NCBI RefSeq assembly: GCF_037176765.1
Contig: NC_090023.1
Span: 214,084,506-214,148,505, forward strand
From: Anolis sagrei
Lineage: Eukaryota > Chordata > Lepidosauria > Squamata > Anolidae
DNA length: 64,000 nt
Direction of reading: 5' to 3'
Shown here: one piece after another, positions 24,347 to 37,400 of the stretch
Numbering within the stretch: the first letter of the stretch is position 1
Layout: each line of letters starts with the position of its first letter
Program-made: the position numbers and the translations under genes
The notes under the pieces: generated by a model
What the model saw: only the letters and a program-made list of their open reading frames with translations
The model's database searches: none
What the model was told of the DNA's origin: nothing

Positions 24347-25216
24347 TGCCGGTAAGGGTCTTTCATTACTGTCTGTCATTAGTTAGCAAATGAAGATTTA
24401 ATTATAAGCTGATTCTGATTCCACTGGGATCTTTTGGACCGCCATTTACATATCTGTATTTATACGATGTTCATCGAAAATATAATGCCACTTCAAAATT
24501 CAAAATATTCATATTGTTACAAAAAAAAAACCCGTAGAATTTAATCCATGGGCGAATATTTTTGCCACCCTCCAGAAGGGAATTGCAAGCTAACAATATC
24601 TCACGATTCCCTCCAAACTTTAGGTAAATTGACTCTATGGCTTTTATCCTGCATTTTCTCACTATGTGGCAGAGTAATGTAGTATTTAATATAAATAAGA
24701 TTATAAACTTTCATATCACATTTACCTGAAGCCCATTTGGCTGAGATGCATCAGAGACATACAGTTCTTCTGAGGTAGAACTACACGTTAGCCGTCCTGT
24801 AGGACTATCCTTCGATTTAATTCCATTTAATGGCTGCTAGACAACAGAAGATTTGACTGTTTCCCAGTATTGTCTTTGTGTTTCCGCATGTGGCAACAGC
24901 TAAGTGTTCTCTGAAACCCTCTGTTCTCCAAAAGCTACGAAATAGCTGGTAGATGGGACTCAGGAAGAAAATGCACCTTGGGATATGGGTTTGTTGTATG
25001 AGGGATGTCATTAATTTTGCCATCACATGACCTTCAGAAAAAGCTCTAGAAATTTATGCAGGCATATGTTGAATTTATACTGTCAGGATGCCTGTCAACC
25101 GGAAGTCTACTTGTAGTTCTGGACAGGCATCTTATCTTTGTTATTTCAAATTAAAATAGAAATTATCTATCATGATTATTCATAATATGGTAACTTTATA
25201 ATGTTATTCTTTGCAG

Positions 25217-25310
25217 ATTGCTGTCATGTTGAAACTGAACTTGCAATACTGTTTTGCTGCAGCTAATAGAAACTGATGTTCCCGTCAATAAATCATGAAC
25301 AATGATCAAG
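25217..25310 (+). other. ATP5MK: ATP5MK 3-prime UTR exon with poly(A) signal
   Basis: Acceptor ttgcag ends at 25216. AATAAA lies at 25287-25292, followed by a GT-rich stretch, so cleavage near 25310 is likely. A second AATAAA near 25506 could give a longer form. Confidence 0.7.
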
Positions 25311-25832
25311 TTTGTCTTCTGTATACATTACTAAAACAGAAGTGATTGCTCTATATAACTACTGGTTTTAATGTCTACAATTTGGTTAAAGAACTTTCAA
25401 TCTATGCTGGAAACATACATTAAGGTAAATCCGTATTTAGACGTTGTGGTATCTTTGGATGTTACCCTGTATTCTGCTCCAGAAATGAAATGTGAATCTC
25501 ATTCAAATAAAGTATCAATCCAGCTGTAACAGACCAACATAATTGATCTTTTCCCTGTACCTTATATTTTTGACAGAAGATTATGAGATACTGCAGTGAT
25601 AGAATGGCTTAGAAATCAAAAGTTGTCATTATTTCGTTTATCGATTCACAGTTAATTGGCCACTGTATGGAGATTATTTCTGCAGTACTATTTCTAGTTA
25701 ATCAAATTTGAAACCTAGAAGCAGATTTTAGGTAAATTGGAGAAGGTAAAAAAGTACTAAAACACATATATGCTATTCTACCTCTCCTTCAATATAATTG
25801 TCACTTATTTCCCGGATATTAATCTTTTAAAC

Positions 25833-26713
25833 CAGGGGTTTAAAACTCATTTTCATCGATGGCCACATTAGCCTTCAAAGAACCATTGAATCCATGGATG
25901 GGGGATTTTTGGATACAGAGGGCCAACTGTAATCTGTTGTACATAGTGGTCAGTGCTGTTGTTTTTACCCAGTTTGGGTCCCAATGTTATTGAATGACAT
26001 TCCCATCACTTTTGATTATCTGCTATGTGGACTGGGGATAATGGGAATGGCAGCCCAACAGGACTTGCAGCTCTGAGGTTCGGAAAGGTTAAATAATAAA
26101 TAATACACTTTATTTATATTCTGCTCTATCTCCCCGAAGGGGATTCAGAATGGATTACAGAATACATATGAGGCAAACATTCATTTCCTTATACACAATG
26201 ACGTACAATAATACAGACAGAGGTAAAGGTCTTCCGCCTTTTCCATCTCTGGCATCTGGAGGTGCTGCTCAACTTCCAGCCATGGGGAGGTGCTCTTGTT
26301 CAATTCTTTCCATGTCTAGGAAGCTGTTATCCATAAATCTGTTGCCAGCATGTTTTGCATATCTGCACAGGGTGACCTTTTATCTTTGCGCCAAGGCGGT
26401 ACCTATTGATCTACTCACATTGCATGTTTTTGAACTGCTAGGTTGGCAGAAGCTATGGCTAACATTCGGGAGCTCACCTTGACTTGTGGCTTTTAAAGGA
26501 CATTTTAAAGTCAGACATTAGATCCACAAGCCTTGTATCTAAATCCAAACCTCACTCTCCTGACTAAACAGAATAAACTGCAACCTTCCAGATGGCCTTG
26601 TATTCCAACTGCCATCAGCTCTAGTCTTGATGTCTTGTAGTCCAGCACCTGGAGAGCCACATAAAATGATATGGTGAGCCAGATTTGGCCCCTGGGTCTT
26701 AGGTTTGACAGTG
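25833..26713. mobile_element. hAT element relic with nested LINE tail and SINE
   Basis: The left end caggggtttaaaactcat and the right end (inverse of aggtttgacagtg) carry weak inverted repeats. Flanks ttttaaac (25825-25832) and ctttaaac (26714-26721) are a near-perfect octamer duplication. A LINE tail (about 26095-26215) and a family B SINE sit inside. It lies between ATP5MK and TAF5. Confidence 0.55.
26216..26487 (-). mobile_element. tRNA-headed SINE, family B, nested
   Basis: The reverse strand holds gagctcccgaatgttagcc, ttctgccaacctagcag and gagtagatcaataggtacc, matching 34874-35212. Its centre is rearranged. Confidence 0.6.
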
Positions 26714-26721
26714 CTTTAAAC

Positions 26722-27594
26722 TGTTGTCACTGTGAAATAGTCACCATACATTAGCTGCCACAGGAACCATGTCCCTGGGAGAAAAGCGTCAAATATACTC
26801 GTAGGTGCACTGGATATAGAAGACTGTCTTACAGCTTATCAGTCATTACTTGTATCATGTTTTACTTCATGGCTATATAATCTCTTTGTATGGAAAGGTC
26901 AGTATTTTTGTAGACTTTACATTTTTAGTGTAAGTTGCTATGAGCACATTCTCCTTTTCAAACTTTCAGTGTTATTACAAAGAAATGGCGGGGAAATACT
27001 TTAAGATTATATGCACATGTATTTTCTGAAACCACTTAAGGATGGTATAGAGATTTTATATCAAAATGCCAGCATTCCCTGCAAATCTGTGCCAAATGAA
27101 GTGGCTACTTCCGTGTTGCTGGAGACAGACATAGGATTTTGTTAAGACAAATGCAAACTCCTGAAGAATGGGCTAGTGAACTAAAATGATTAACATCTCA
27201 TTTCTATCAATATGCTGCCTCCATCTAAAGCTAAATCATGTTGAGGGTAAGGTAGGGTGATAAAGGAGAAGAATTCAAGCTATGTTTATATTTTGGTTTT
27301 GCTGAGACTTCACTTCTGTTCTTTTCAAACTGTCTTGGAGTTTGACATATGGCGAAACAATAAGAGGCAGGCATCTGTGAGAACTTGGTGGTGAAGTCAC
27401 AGTATGGAATCCTTTCATTTACTGTATTATGCCAACATAGTGCACTTTTTTGAGGGCTGTGTAGTTGGTGAACAAGGGGTGCTATTAATCATAACATACA
27501 TATTCAATAACAGAAAAAATTCTGGTTGAATGGTGTAAAGATAGGTAAATCTGGGTAGTAGAGACATAGATGGAAATATATTTACAACATAACT
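26722..27594. other. Intergenic spacer between ATP5MK and the TAF5 3-prime end
   Basis: No coding segment, RNA gene or recognisable repeat was seen here. The genes are tail-to-tail, so only terminators are expected. Confidence 0.5.
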
Positions 27595-28364
27595 TTTATT
27601 ATAAAATATCAAAAGTATAAAACTGTACAAAATGCAAAGTCCATGGCAGGATTTTTTATGCATATGTTTCACTTAATGAAATTTACTGACTTAGCCAGAA
27701 TACAATATCTTTTCCATAATGGCAAGCACCTGAGGAAAACTGGACTTCTGTATTAAGGGGTCAGAATTGTTAAGGAAGACAGCAACTTCTCCATTTAAAA
27801 AGTTTCAAATAATGGTGGTGAAGGTCCTCTTAAAATACCACTCAATTTTAATGATTTTCTACTTTATGCACTTGTTCAATCAGTACTTTTCAGCTTTCAA
27901 TAAATTAAATTGTCTTGTGTAATCTAGTAATCCCTTAGACATCCTATTTACCCTGTAAATAGGCATATAGCTCTATATAAAATGCCACTTTTCTATAACA
28001 AATCTTACTGATAAAGAAAGCTTGATGTACTGGTCTGGCCTGTACTAATGCCAAATTAAGTGCTTTCACAGAATTACTCAAATATTATACACTTACCCAA
28101 ACCTACCTGCACTGTGCTTTTACAGTGCCCATGCCCATTATTGGATGAAATCAAGCATTTTTCTCATATTAATCTTCAGCTTTCTTTCTCTAAGATTCCT
28201 CTCTTCTGTTTGCACAGGGGATATAAATAGCTGCTTAGGTCATAGTGTAAAATGTTTTCTCCAGCAGACCAGTTCATTTGTACAATCACCGTGATCGTCA
28301 TAAAAGCATGTTATTAAATGATCTTTGCAAAATGTAAACTATTCAAGTCTTTCAGTTTGGTAGG
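27595..28364 (-). other. TAF5: TAF5 3-prime UTR with likely poly(A) signal
   Basis: After the stop the same exon continues leftward. The first good minus-strand AATAAA is at 27595-27600 (TTTATT on the plus strand), giving a UTR of about 770-790 nt. The end point is inferred, not proven. Confidence 0.55.
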
Positions 28365-31300
28365 TCATTGAGAACTGTATGCACCAGCAGCAAGAAGCAG
28401 ATTTCTGCGGGTAAAATGAATGTGTGTGACAGGAGTTGATTTGGTCATGTATGTGCCCAGCAACAAGTCCTGACAACTTTCAGGCAGGTTTATATGTCCA
28501 GTGGCTGTAGTGAAATCATCCGTTTCTAAATCCTCAAAGGCTCTCACAGCATCCCAAAGTTTCACTGTGTTATCCATTGAACCTAAGAAAAATGAAGAGA
28601 ATAAAACTCAAGATTTGGATTCACTGATTCAAAGTATAAAGTAATATGATTCATTGTTTCACCACAATCAGCTTGTCAAATTTATCACCATTTATTCACT
28701 GCTACATGTACAATCAATATAAAGCAAGAGTTTACAATGCCATCTATGTTGCATTAGATGTATTTATGAAAGGGGTCTTATTTTTTAAAATAATATTTCT
28801 GAAATTCTAAAAACAAAAACATGAACTATTAATACTGTTAATTAATAGAATTTGTATAATCATTTTTATAACTTAAGCCATATTGTTTTGTTTTAATCAG
28901 CTGTTGTTCCCCTCCTCCATCCTAAGGGAGATATGGGAAAGAAAAGAATGGGAATAATACATTGAGGAAGAGCTTTAACCTTCCATGTTATCAGGAAAAT
29001 CTTTTCTTCAGGAAGCCCCATTCTATGTTCAAATACCTAAAAATAATTCTAACTTCAGGAGTGAGGGGTGGTCTCAAATGAAGTTCTATAGAGGCAATCT
29101 CAATGTAGCAATTTTGATTCAAAACAATGCCTTAAGTGAACACTTACTAATTACACTGAAGATTAAAACTAACCCCCAGTGCTTCTCAACCTGTGGGTCC
29201 CCAGATGTTTGGTCTACAACTCCCAGAAATCCCAGCCAATTTATCAGCTGTTAGAATTTCAGGGAGTTGAATGCCAAAACATCTGGGGACCCACAGGTTG
29301 AGAACCACTGCTCTAACCCTATAATAAAGTTATTGAGTGTGTTTCTAACCTAAGGTGGGGGTTTTCTTGAAAGATCTGTGCAGAAGAGGTGTGCTATATC
29401 CTTCCTTTGATGCTAAATATGACTTGTGCAAGGTCATCCAGCGGGTTTCATGCTGAGCAAAAAATCAAACTCTGGTCCCTAGAATCATAGTCGAACACGC
29501 AAACCACTACATCACACTGGCTTCTGGAAGTAAGTTCCACTACTCTGGGGGTCTTGCTGCTAAATAAAAATGCATAGGATGGTGCTGCACAACTTAAAAT
29601 TTAAATGTACCATATATACTCGAATATAAGCCGACCCGAATATAAGCTGAGGCACCTAATTTTACCACAAAAACTGGGAAAACATATTGACTCAAGTATA
29701 AGCTGATGGTGGGAAATGCAGCAGCTACTGGTAAAATTCAAAATAAAAATAGATACCAATAAAATTACATTAATTGAAGCATCCTTAGGTTAAATGTTTT
29801 TTAATATTTACATAAAACTGTAATTTAAGGTATGACTTAAATCCTTATTCTAACCTTCAATGTAAATGTGCTTACGTATCCTTCCAATAATCACCATAGT
29901 TTATTTTAACTATATATTTGGGGGGAAATGCTGTGTATATATGAATACGGAAAAGTGGGAAAGACGCGTTGAGAGAGGAGAAGAAGGCGTGTGCTGCACC
30001 AAGAGAGGAAAGGGAGGTGCGCACTGTGCCGAGAGGAGGAGAGGAAGTTGTGCACTGTGCAAGAGAGGAAGGAGAGCTGGGTTGCTATGCGGAGAGGTGA
30101 GGGTCTAGGAAGAAGGAATTGCGCTGAAAGAAGCCCTTCCTTCAGCCCCATGCCTTCCTGCCAGGACCCTCGCCCGAGTTTAAGTCAAGGGGGGCTATTT
30201 CAGGGCTGAAAAACTAGGCTTATACCCCAGTATATACATTAAGTCAAATTGTAAAAGTCATAAGTTTATTGTTCTTGCATTATTGTTCTACAGAATAACA
30301 GATCAATACATACCTGATGCTAAGATCTCTCCATCTCTACTGAATCTGAGTGCATAGATTGTTTCTGTGTGTCCTTTCAACTCTCCCACCATCAAGCCAT
30401 GGCCAACATCCCACAGAAGTACTCTTCCATCTGTCGCTCCTGTTGCCAAGAATCTTCCATTAGGAGAAAATGCTAAAGAATGTATAGGTCCCTAGGGTAA
30501 CAAAAATAAACCATTAGTAGAATTAAATTTGTTTCTAAATGCTCACTGTTACATAGGATCCTAAGCAACACCTCACAATGACATATTTATTTTTAAATAT
30601 TACTCAAATTTGAGCAAAATTTGAGAAATGGACATGCCTTCTATGCTCTTTGATTTTAGGGCAGCTTGAAGCCCATAAAGCTGTTTCATCTTTTCATTGT
30701 TATAAAAATCATATTTAGATCTAAAAACATCTTTACTAATTAAGATTGATTGGATTGTGTTTCAATAAGGCCTCTGCAGTGGCTTCTCTTCCAGTGGGAC
30801 ACAAACCCAAAGAAAAGTTGCATGATTTTAAATAACCACAACTTTTTCATATGGCATTTCTCCTTTAAAATATGATGGTTAATGCAAGAACTAATGCAGT
30901 ACTATGCACAAGGACTCGTGGTAAGAAATGGGAAATGTTGAGATGTAAACTGGATTGGACTCCTCAATCCACTATCTCAGTGGTTTTCAAATTGTGCTTC
31001 ATAGAGCCCTTGGGGCTCCACGAAACATGCTGAGGGGCTCTGCGCCCACCTCCCTCACCACCAAAAGGCTTTTCAACCCGCCTCCCTTGCTGCCAAAAGC
31101 CTTTTCCCTTCACCCAGATCCTTTCCCTCTTGCCTTACTTGCTTCTAAAACTCAATCTATTTCCCACTGCTCAGGGGGTGCTTTGATTGTGCTTTTCTTG
31201 CTTAGCAGAAGAGGGTTGGACTGGATGGCCCCTGGGGTTGTTCCTATTACTATTATTACAAAGGCTGGATGGCCATCTGTTGGGGGTGCTTTGATTGTGC

Positions 31301-31400
31301 TTTTCCTGCATGACAGAAGTGGGTTGGACTGGATGGTCCTTGGGGTCTTCCACAAAAATATTGTTAAGTTTATGTTGGTCAAAAAGTTTACCCATAACAG

Positions 31401-31433
<33 letters not shown>

Positions 31434-34400
31434 TTATATATATAGTATAATATATAAAATTTATTGGGGCTCCATGAGAAACTTGCTTCAAAGGGGACAC
31501 CACTACATTTACAAATCATCTTTCTGTCCAATGCAATTAAAATAGTTTTATTGAAAACAATATAGATCGTAAACCCATCAAGCCCAGCACCCTGTTTCCA
31601 TAGTGACCAAGCAAAAATATTAGAGGAATGTCACAATTAAGATGTGAGAGTTATTGTTACATCCGAACATCAAAGTATTTCAATGAAAATTTAACATTTA
31701 TTTACCTTATGTCCTGTGAAGATTCTTACACAATTCCCACTCAGGATGTCCCAAATCCGCACAGTCCTATCTGCTGAGCCTGTGGCAATGTAGTTTGAGT
31801 TTGGGTGAAAACGTGTACATGTAACATCCGCAAGATGACCAGCAAATATCCGCAATGGCTGGTAGTGATCAGTAGCCCACAAGCTACAGAACAAAAAACA
31901 TTTATCAGAATAGAGAAAGATATTCATATCATGGATATTTGGAAAACTAAGTACTTCCTCCGGAAAAAGTACTTCCAAGCTGACTAAAGGAATGAACAGA
32001 GACTGCTGCATCAGGGAAAACTCGTGATAGTAGGAATTCCAGCTGCAATGATGACGAGACTAATGATTCTCCATTCTCTAAAACAGAGATCAGTGCTTCA
32101 AAAACATAGATATCATAATTTCTTAGTTATAGGTTATGTTTTAAGAGTGTAGCTATCAGCAATCTAGAGATCAGTAGCTCACAATACAGAGCAAAGTGTT
32201 TACCTCTATTTAAACTCAGGCTTACCGAGCCACTCTGTCATGACCACCAGACACAAAGTAATATCCATATGGAGAGAATTGTGTGTCCCATACAGGGTAG
32301 TTGTGTCCTTTGTAGCCCACCAGACAAGAGAACGTTAAGAGACTCCATAACCGGATAGTGCCATCCTCTGAAGATGATAGTAAATAGTTCCTGGCAAAGT
32401 AAATAAATAGGTAGGTAGATATACAAACTAATAATAAGAAGTAAAAAATAAATGTTCATACCAATATTTGACACTCAAATGTCTCAGTAAAGAAACTATA
32501 GCAGAAAGTGTAGCTCCAGAAATAATACATTTCAAGTTTCCAATGCAATTCATATTTTCCACACCACTGTCACCCCAATGTTGCAGTCAAGAAGATGAAG
32601 GAATGGTGGCCTATAGCCATCCAGCCAAATCATGAGCTTATGTGAGAAATATACTTTTAAGTTTCCCAATACATACTCGTATCCCTTATGCTGATTGGCT
32701 AGTACATGTTTTGCTGAAATCAGTTTTTAAAAGCACATCGTTCCCATTTTTCCAAATGGAAAACCATTTTGTGCCTACTTTTTAATATTCTCTTTCCGTT
32801 AATTCTCAAAACATATATCAAAATGTAGAGCCCCTCGACAAATTACCATGTACAAAAGAATTGCAATATTACCTATCGGGGCTGAAGCTGGTACCATAGA
32901 CAGGTCCACTGTGACCATATAAAATCTTCAACTCACTTGCTGTTTTTTCATCCATTATCCTTTCTAAAACATCGTCAGATTCTTTATCTATGAGACTGAG
33001 ATCTGGATAGAAAAAAATCCCTAAGTTTACATTCGGTATAGATCACTAACAGAGATTGCCTCATAAATCCAAAATCAAAAGTGCTCTAGTTGACTTGTGT
33101 GTTTATGGACTCACTATCAACTGATTCTACAATCCATGGCTTGAGAATATTTTTTAATCCCAAGAGCAAACCTTGATTTTGCCACTTTATATAAGGGGTA
33201 CCATTTTACTACTCCACTGTATATAATGGGACTTAAGCATCCACAGATTTGGTATCCCGGAACCAAACCCCAGTATATATTTATTGGCCAATTAAAATGT
33301 CCAAAATAATATACAAAGCTCCACTGGCTTCCTCATCTGGCAAAGGATGTTTAAAAAACATATATGGGAGAAGATATTTGTAATGGTGTCTTCTTTTTTC
33401 ACTGTCTTCTGCATTACCAAGCATTAGTTTTTTACCTAGTGAGTCTCATTATGTGTTCAAAGTACAATCTGAGATTAGTCATCTTGGCTTTTAGGGATCG
33501 TTCAAGATTGGTTTGCTCTAGGGAGCTATTTGTCTGCCTTTTTAGCAGTCTATCTGTACAACTCTCCTCCAGCACATTTCAAATAAAAGTTCTTCCTATC
33601 AGCTTTCACAACCAGATACAGACAATAGAAATATGAAGACATGAATAATCGTGTATTTGGTATTCACTAATGTATCTTTACATTTCAGGATCTTGATTAA
33701 TTCCTTAATGTCATCCCTAATGTTCCACAGTAAACACGTCTTTGCACTTTCTTCCATGACTTCCTTCAGTAATTGTGCCACATTTTTGCTATTTTCATTA
33801 GTAGTATATGGCGCCATCTACATATCTTATATTATGGGTATTTCTTCCTCCAAGTTTCATGCCACCTTCCTCCAAATCTAATCCTGCCTTACATGTACAG
33901 CCTGTAAGTTAATAGGACAATAATTATTTGCCAGTTGGAAACCGTTCCATTTCTCCATAACTGTCAAGCTCACTACAGGTAGTTAGAACGATAAAGAATT
34001 AAATTCAAATAATATCATCTAGTTTGTTCAGACTGCTATTCCAAAATTAGTGTTTTAATCAGAGCAACCCTCCTTCCTATGAACACTTCAAGTGAAAGGT
34101 ATAATAAGAATTGTTACCTGTTGCTGATTTCACACTGCGTAGCCTTTTGGGTGTCACTGACCACACTCTGACAGTAGAATCAGCAAAGCCTCCAACGATC
34201 ATACTAGAGTCATCGGTAATATCCACTGCTGTCAGGCCCTGTTTATACAAATGTGTTGTTTTAATATATTTTATACTTTCTAAAAAATGCTGAATGACTA
34301 CACAATCTCAAAAGCTTGCATTGTGTGTTTTGGGCCTTTTGGTTGGCCAATTAAAGTATTGCTTGTTTGTAGATGTTGTATTTTGTTTTGATACACAAAT

Positions 34401-37400
34401 TCTGTTGAAATTCATGTTGAAAAATAATTTAATTTAATTAGAGTTATGAACTACATCTTAAATTACAATGTTATGTAACATGTTCAGATTTTCATTATTG
34501 TGCAGCAATGCACTACTTGAATTGTCAAAGCGGAATTGCAAATATTCCTTAAAAAAATTCTTGTAATTTCACAATACTTCTCTACTATTGTAATCTTTAT
34601 TTCTGTTAAGTGTTTATACACTTGGAGCTCCAAGTGGTGTAGCGGGTTAAACTGCTGAGCTGCTGAACTTGCTGACTGAAAAGTGAGCAGTTTGAATCTG
34701 GGGAATGGGATGAGCTCCTGCTGTTAGCCCCAGCTTCTGCCAACCTAACAGTTGTAATGCATCATGACATCTATGTATTCCCAATGCCAAGTTAATTTTA
34801 GTCCTATGCCAACAAAAAGCAAAATAATTGACTTGGCTAAATTACACAACTTAAACATATTTATATATATATTGAGGCCTCCTAGTAGTGCAGCAGGTTA
34901 AATAACTGAGCTGCTGAACTTGATGACCAAAGGTTGGCAATTCGAATCTGGGGAGTGGGGTGAGCTCCCGCTGTTAAGCCCAGCTTCTGACAACCTAGCA
35001 GTTCAAAAACATGCAAATGTGAGTAGATCAATAGGTATCGCCTTGGGGAGAAGGTAACGGCACTCCATGCAGTCATACTGGCCACATGACCTTAGAGTTG
35101 TCTACGGACAATGACGGCTCTTTGGCTTAGAAATTGAGATGAGCACCACCACCCCGAGTCGGACACGGCTAGACTTAATGTCAGGGGAAACCTTTACCTT
35201 TAACTTACAACTGACAATCTGACACACTAACCTGATAGGCATTAAGGAATGTGTAAAAACAAATGGACGGCAAGCAGTCAGGACCAAGGCGTACACGCTT
35301 AGTAGCTTCCTTCATATTCATTATTTTATCCAGCTTATCAGAGTCCTTCAGCTCAGGAAGGGGAATTCTATATGGAGAATAACATACTTCAAAAATAATA
35401 TCCTCCAGAGGTTGAACTATAATTCATAGAATTTTTGTCGTTAACAGCGAGGGCTGTGGGGAGCTGTAGTCCATCATCTAGGGGGCACTTTTTAGAAATC
35501 AACCAAATTAAACAGATTCTAATCCTCAGAAAGAATTCTAGTTTTAACTATTGTCTAGTTTTCACTAAAACAGTAAATATGTCTCCAAGCTATTTAGATA
35601 ATGCAGGACTCAACGTGATTGAAAAAAGCCAAAAACTCTCCTGTCCAGGAAGCTAAATGCTAGGACTTAAAAGGAGCAGAAAGATTCTTTCTGATGTCTA
35701 GTTTTCTAGCTAGATAATGATTAAACCATTAAATCTACATCTCTGTGAGAACTAAACCTATGCAACAAGATGGAAAATGAAGTCTACAGTCCTATGTCAG
35801 CATCAACTGTACTGTACTGAATCAACTGACTTCTTTGACTTCATGCAGATCTGCTGGTGGTAGGTATGGAAAATTTGAATCTGTCAGGATTACTGTGAGA
35901 AATGGCAGACAGAAGTGAGAAAAAGGGATTGATAGGGCCCTAATCCTCTGAACCAATATTACATGCATCTGAAAATATTTCGTATCCCTGCAATGCAGAA
36001 TTACTTTGAAGTAACTCCCAATAAATCTAGTGTGACTTACTTTTGAATAGAAAGGCACAGGAACTTTTATAGTTGAACATTACCTAGTCTGAGGAGGAGC
36101 ATTTGGGTCTTGCTTTTTACTTTTTGATCCAGTGCTGTCTTTTCTTGGCTTCTTTTTCTTCGGTTTTCCTTCCTCATTTTCCCCCTCTTCATCTTCATCA
36201 TCCAAAGGAAACTCAATTTCTGGTTCTTTTAATAAGCCAAAGAAGATCTGCAACCAAAAGAAAAGCATCTTGGAGTAAAAAAAAAAAAAACATTTTGCTA
36301 ACCACTGCTATTTACCCCAGTTCCTCAGATTTTCTTCCTGAAAAAAAAAATCAGTTTGGCAAGTGATATACACCCTCTTATAGTTTATCATAAGGATAGA
36401 TAAAAACAATCTGTTTAATTTTATTGAAATGCCTTTATATTATTTCAGTACTCTTTCAACTTTATTGTGAACCAAATGTATATCTGTTTCTGCAGCTAGT
36501 TCCCTTTTCCTAACATATTTTAAAAAATCTCATCGTTGTTCTTGATACTATTGAAAATATATTCTGCAAAATTATGGGCAGTTCTTCTACTGTCCCCTTT
36601 GGATCTCATTTCTGCAAGTTTCTTCTTGTCTTGCTTCGTTCCTGCTAGATTTTATTCCTGAAATAGCCTTTTCCCCATACCGCTAGTTAATCATGGTGGT
36701 AACTTCTTGGACTTTCCAGTCCTACCTCATACATTCTAAAGAGCCCTCTATGATTATGGTTTTTTAGTACCCCCACTTTAAAGAAATGTCTTCCTTTGCT
36801 GTGAAATGTGACTTTGTTGGTGTTCCTGAGCACTTTTCCAGGCGCTTTTCCAACTTTCATGGAGATTAGATGTGCAGGATCTTTAAAAAATCCCTCAAAC
36901 CATATTTAACACATAACAAAAATTATTATCTGCGGATTATTCGCACTGCCTCTGTTACTGCCTTACACTATTTTTAATTGGGACTTTGATAACTCTGGTG
37001 TTCATTTTGAACTGTGTTCAAATAAGACATGCAGTCAGTGGTCAAATCTTTGGTTGCCATGAGGAAATCAAACTGCTGGAGTGGCTGGACCTGATCATGC
37101 CTATGCTACCTTGGTCATTCTGTCAGGAAGGGGATGGAATGAGGAAGCAGGAGGATGGAAAGTGGGTGATGCCTGGATCTTTGCACACATAGAGGGTGTG
37201 GGACAGAGAGAAGGGAGGGAGACAAAGCAGGCACCAAGAAGGAGCTGTGGCAGCTACTGTTACAGGGGCAACTTCAATGGACATGTACTTAATCACTACC
37301 CTTCCCACTACTCTTGCCCTCCACTCGTCATTGTCATCCCACCCTCCCACCTGGGTTCTCTCCTCCTTTACTCTCCCTATCATGCTCTGTTCCACTCTAG

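Noticed and set aside
30955-31545. 196-codon open frame in TAF5 intron 9
   Set aside because: Lies in the composite hAT/CR1 element and an AC microsatellite.
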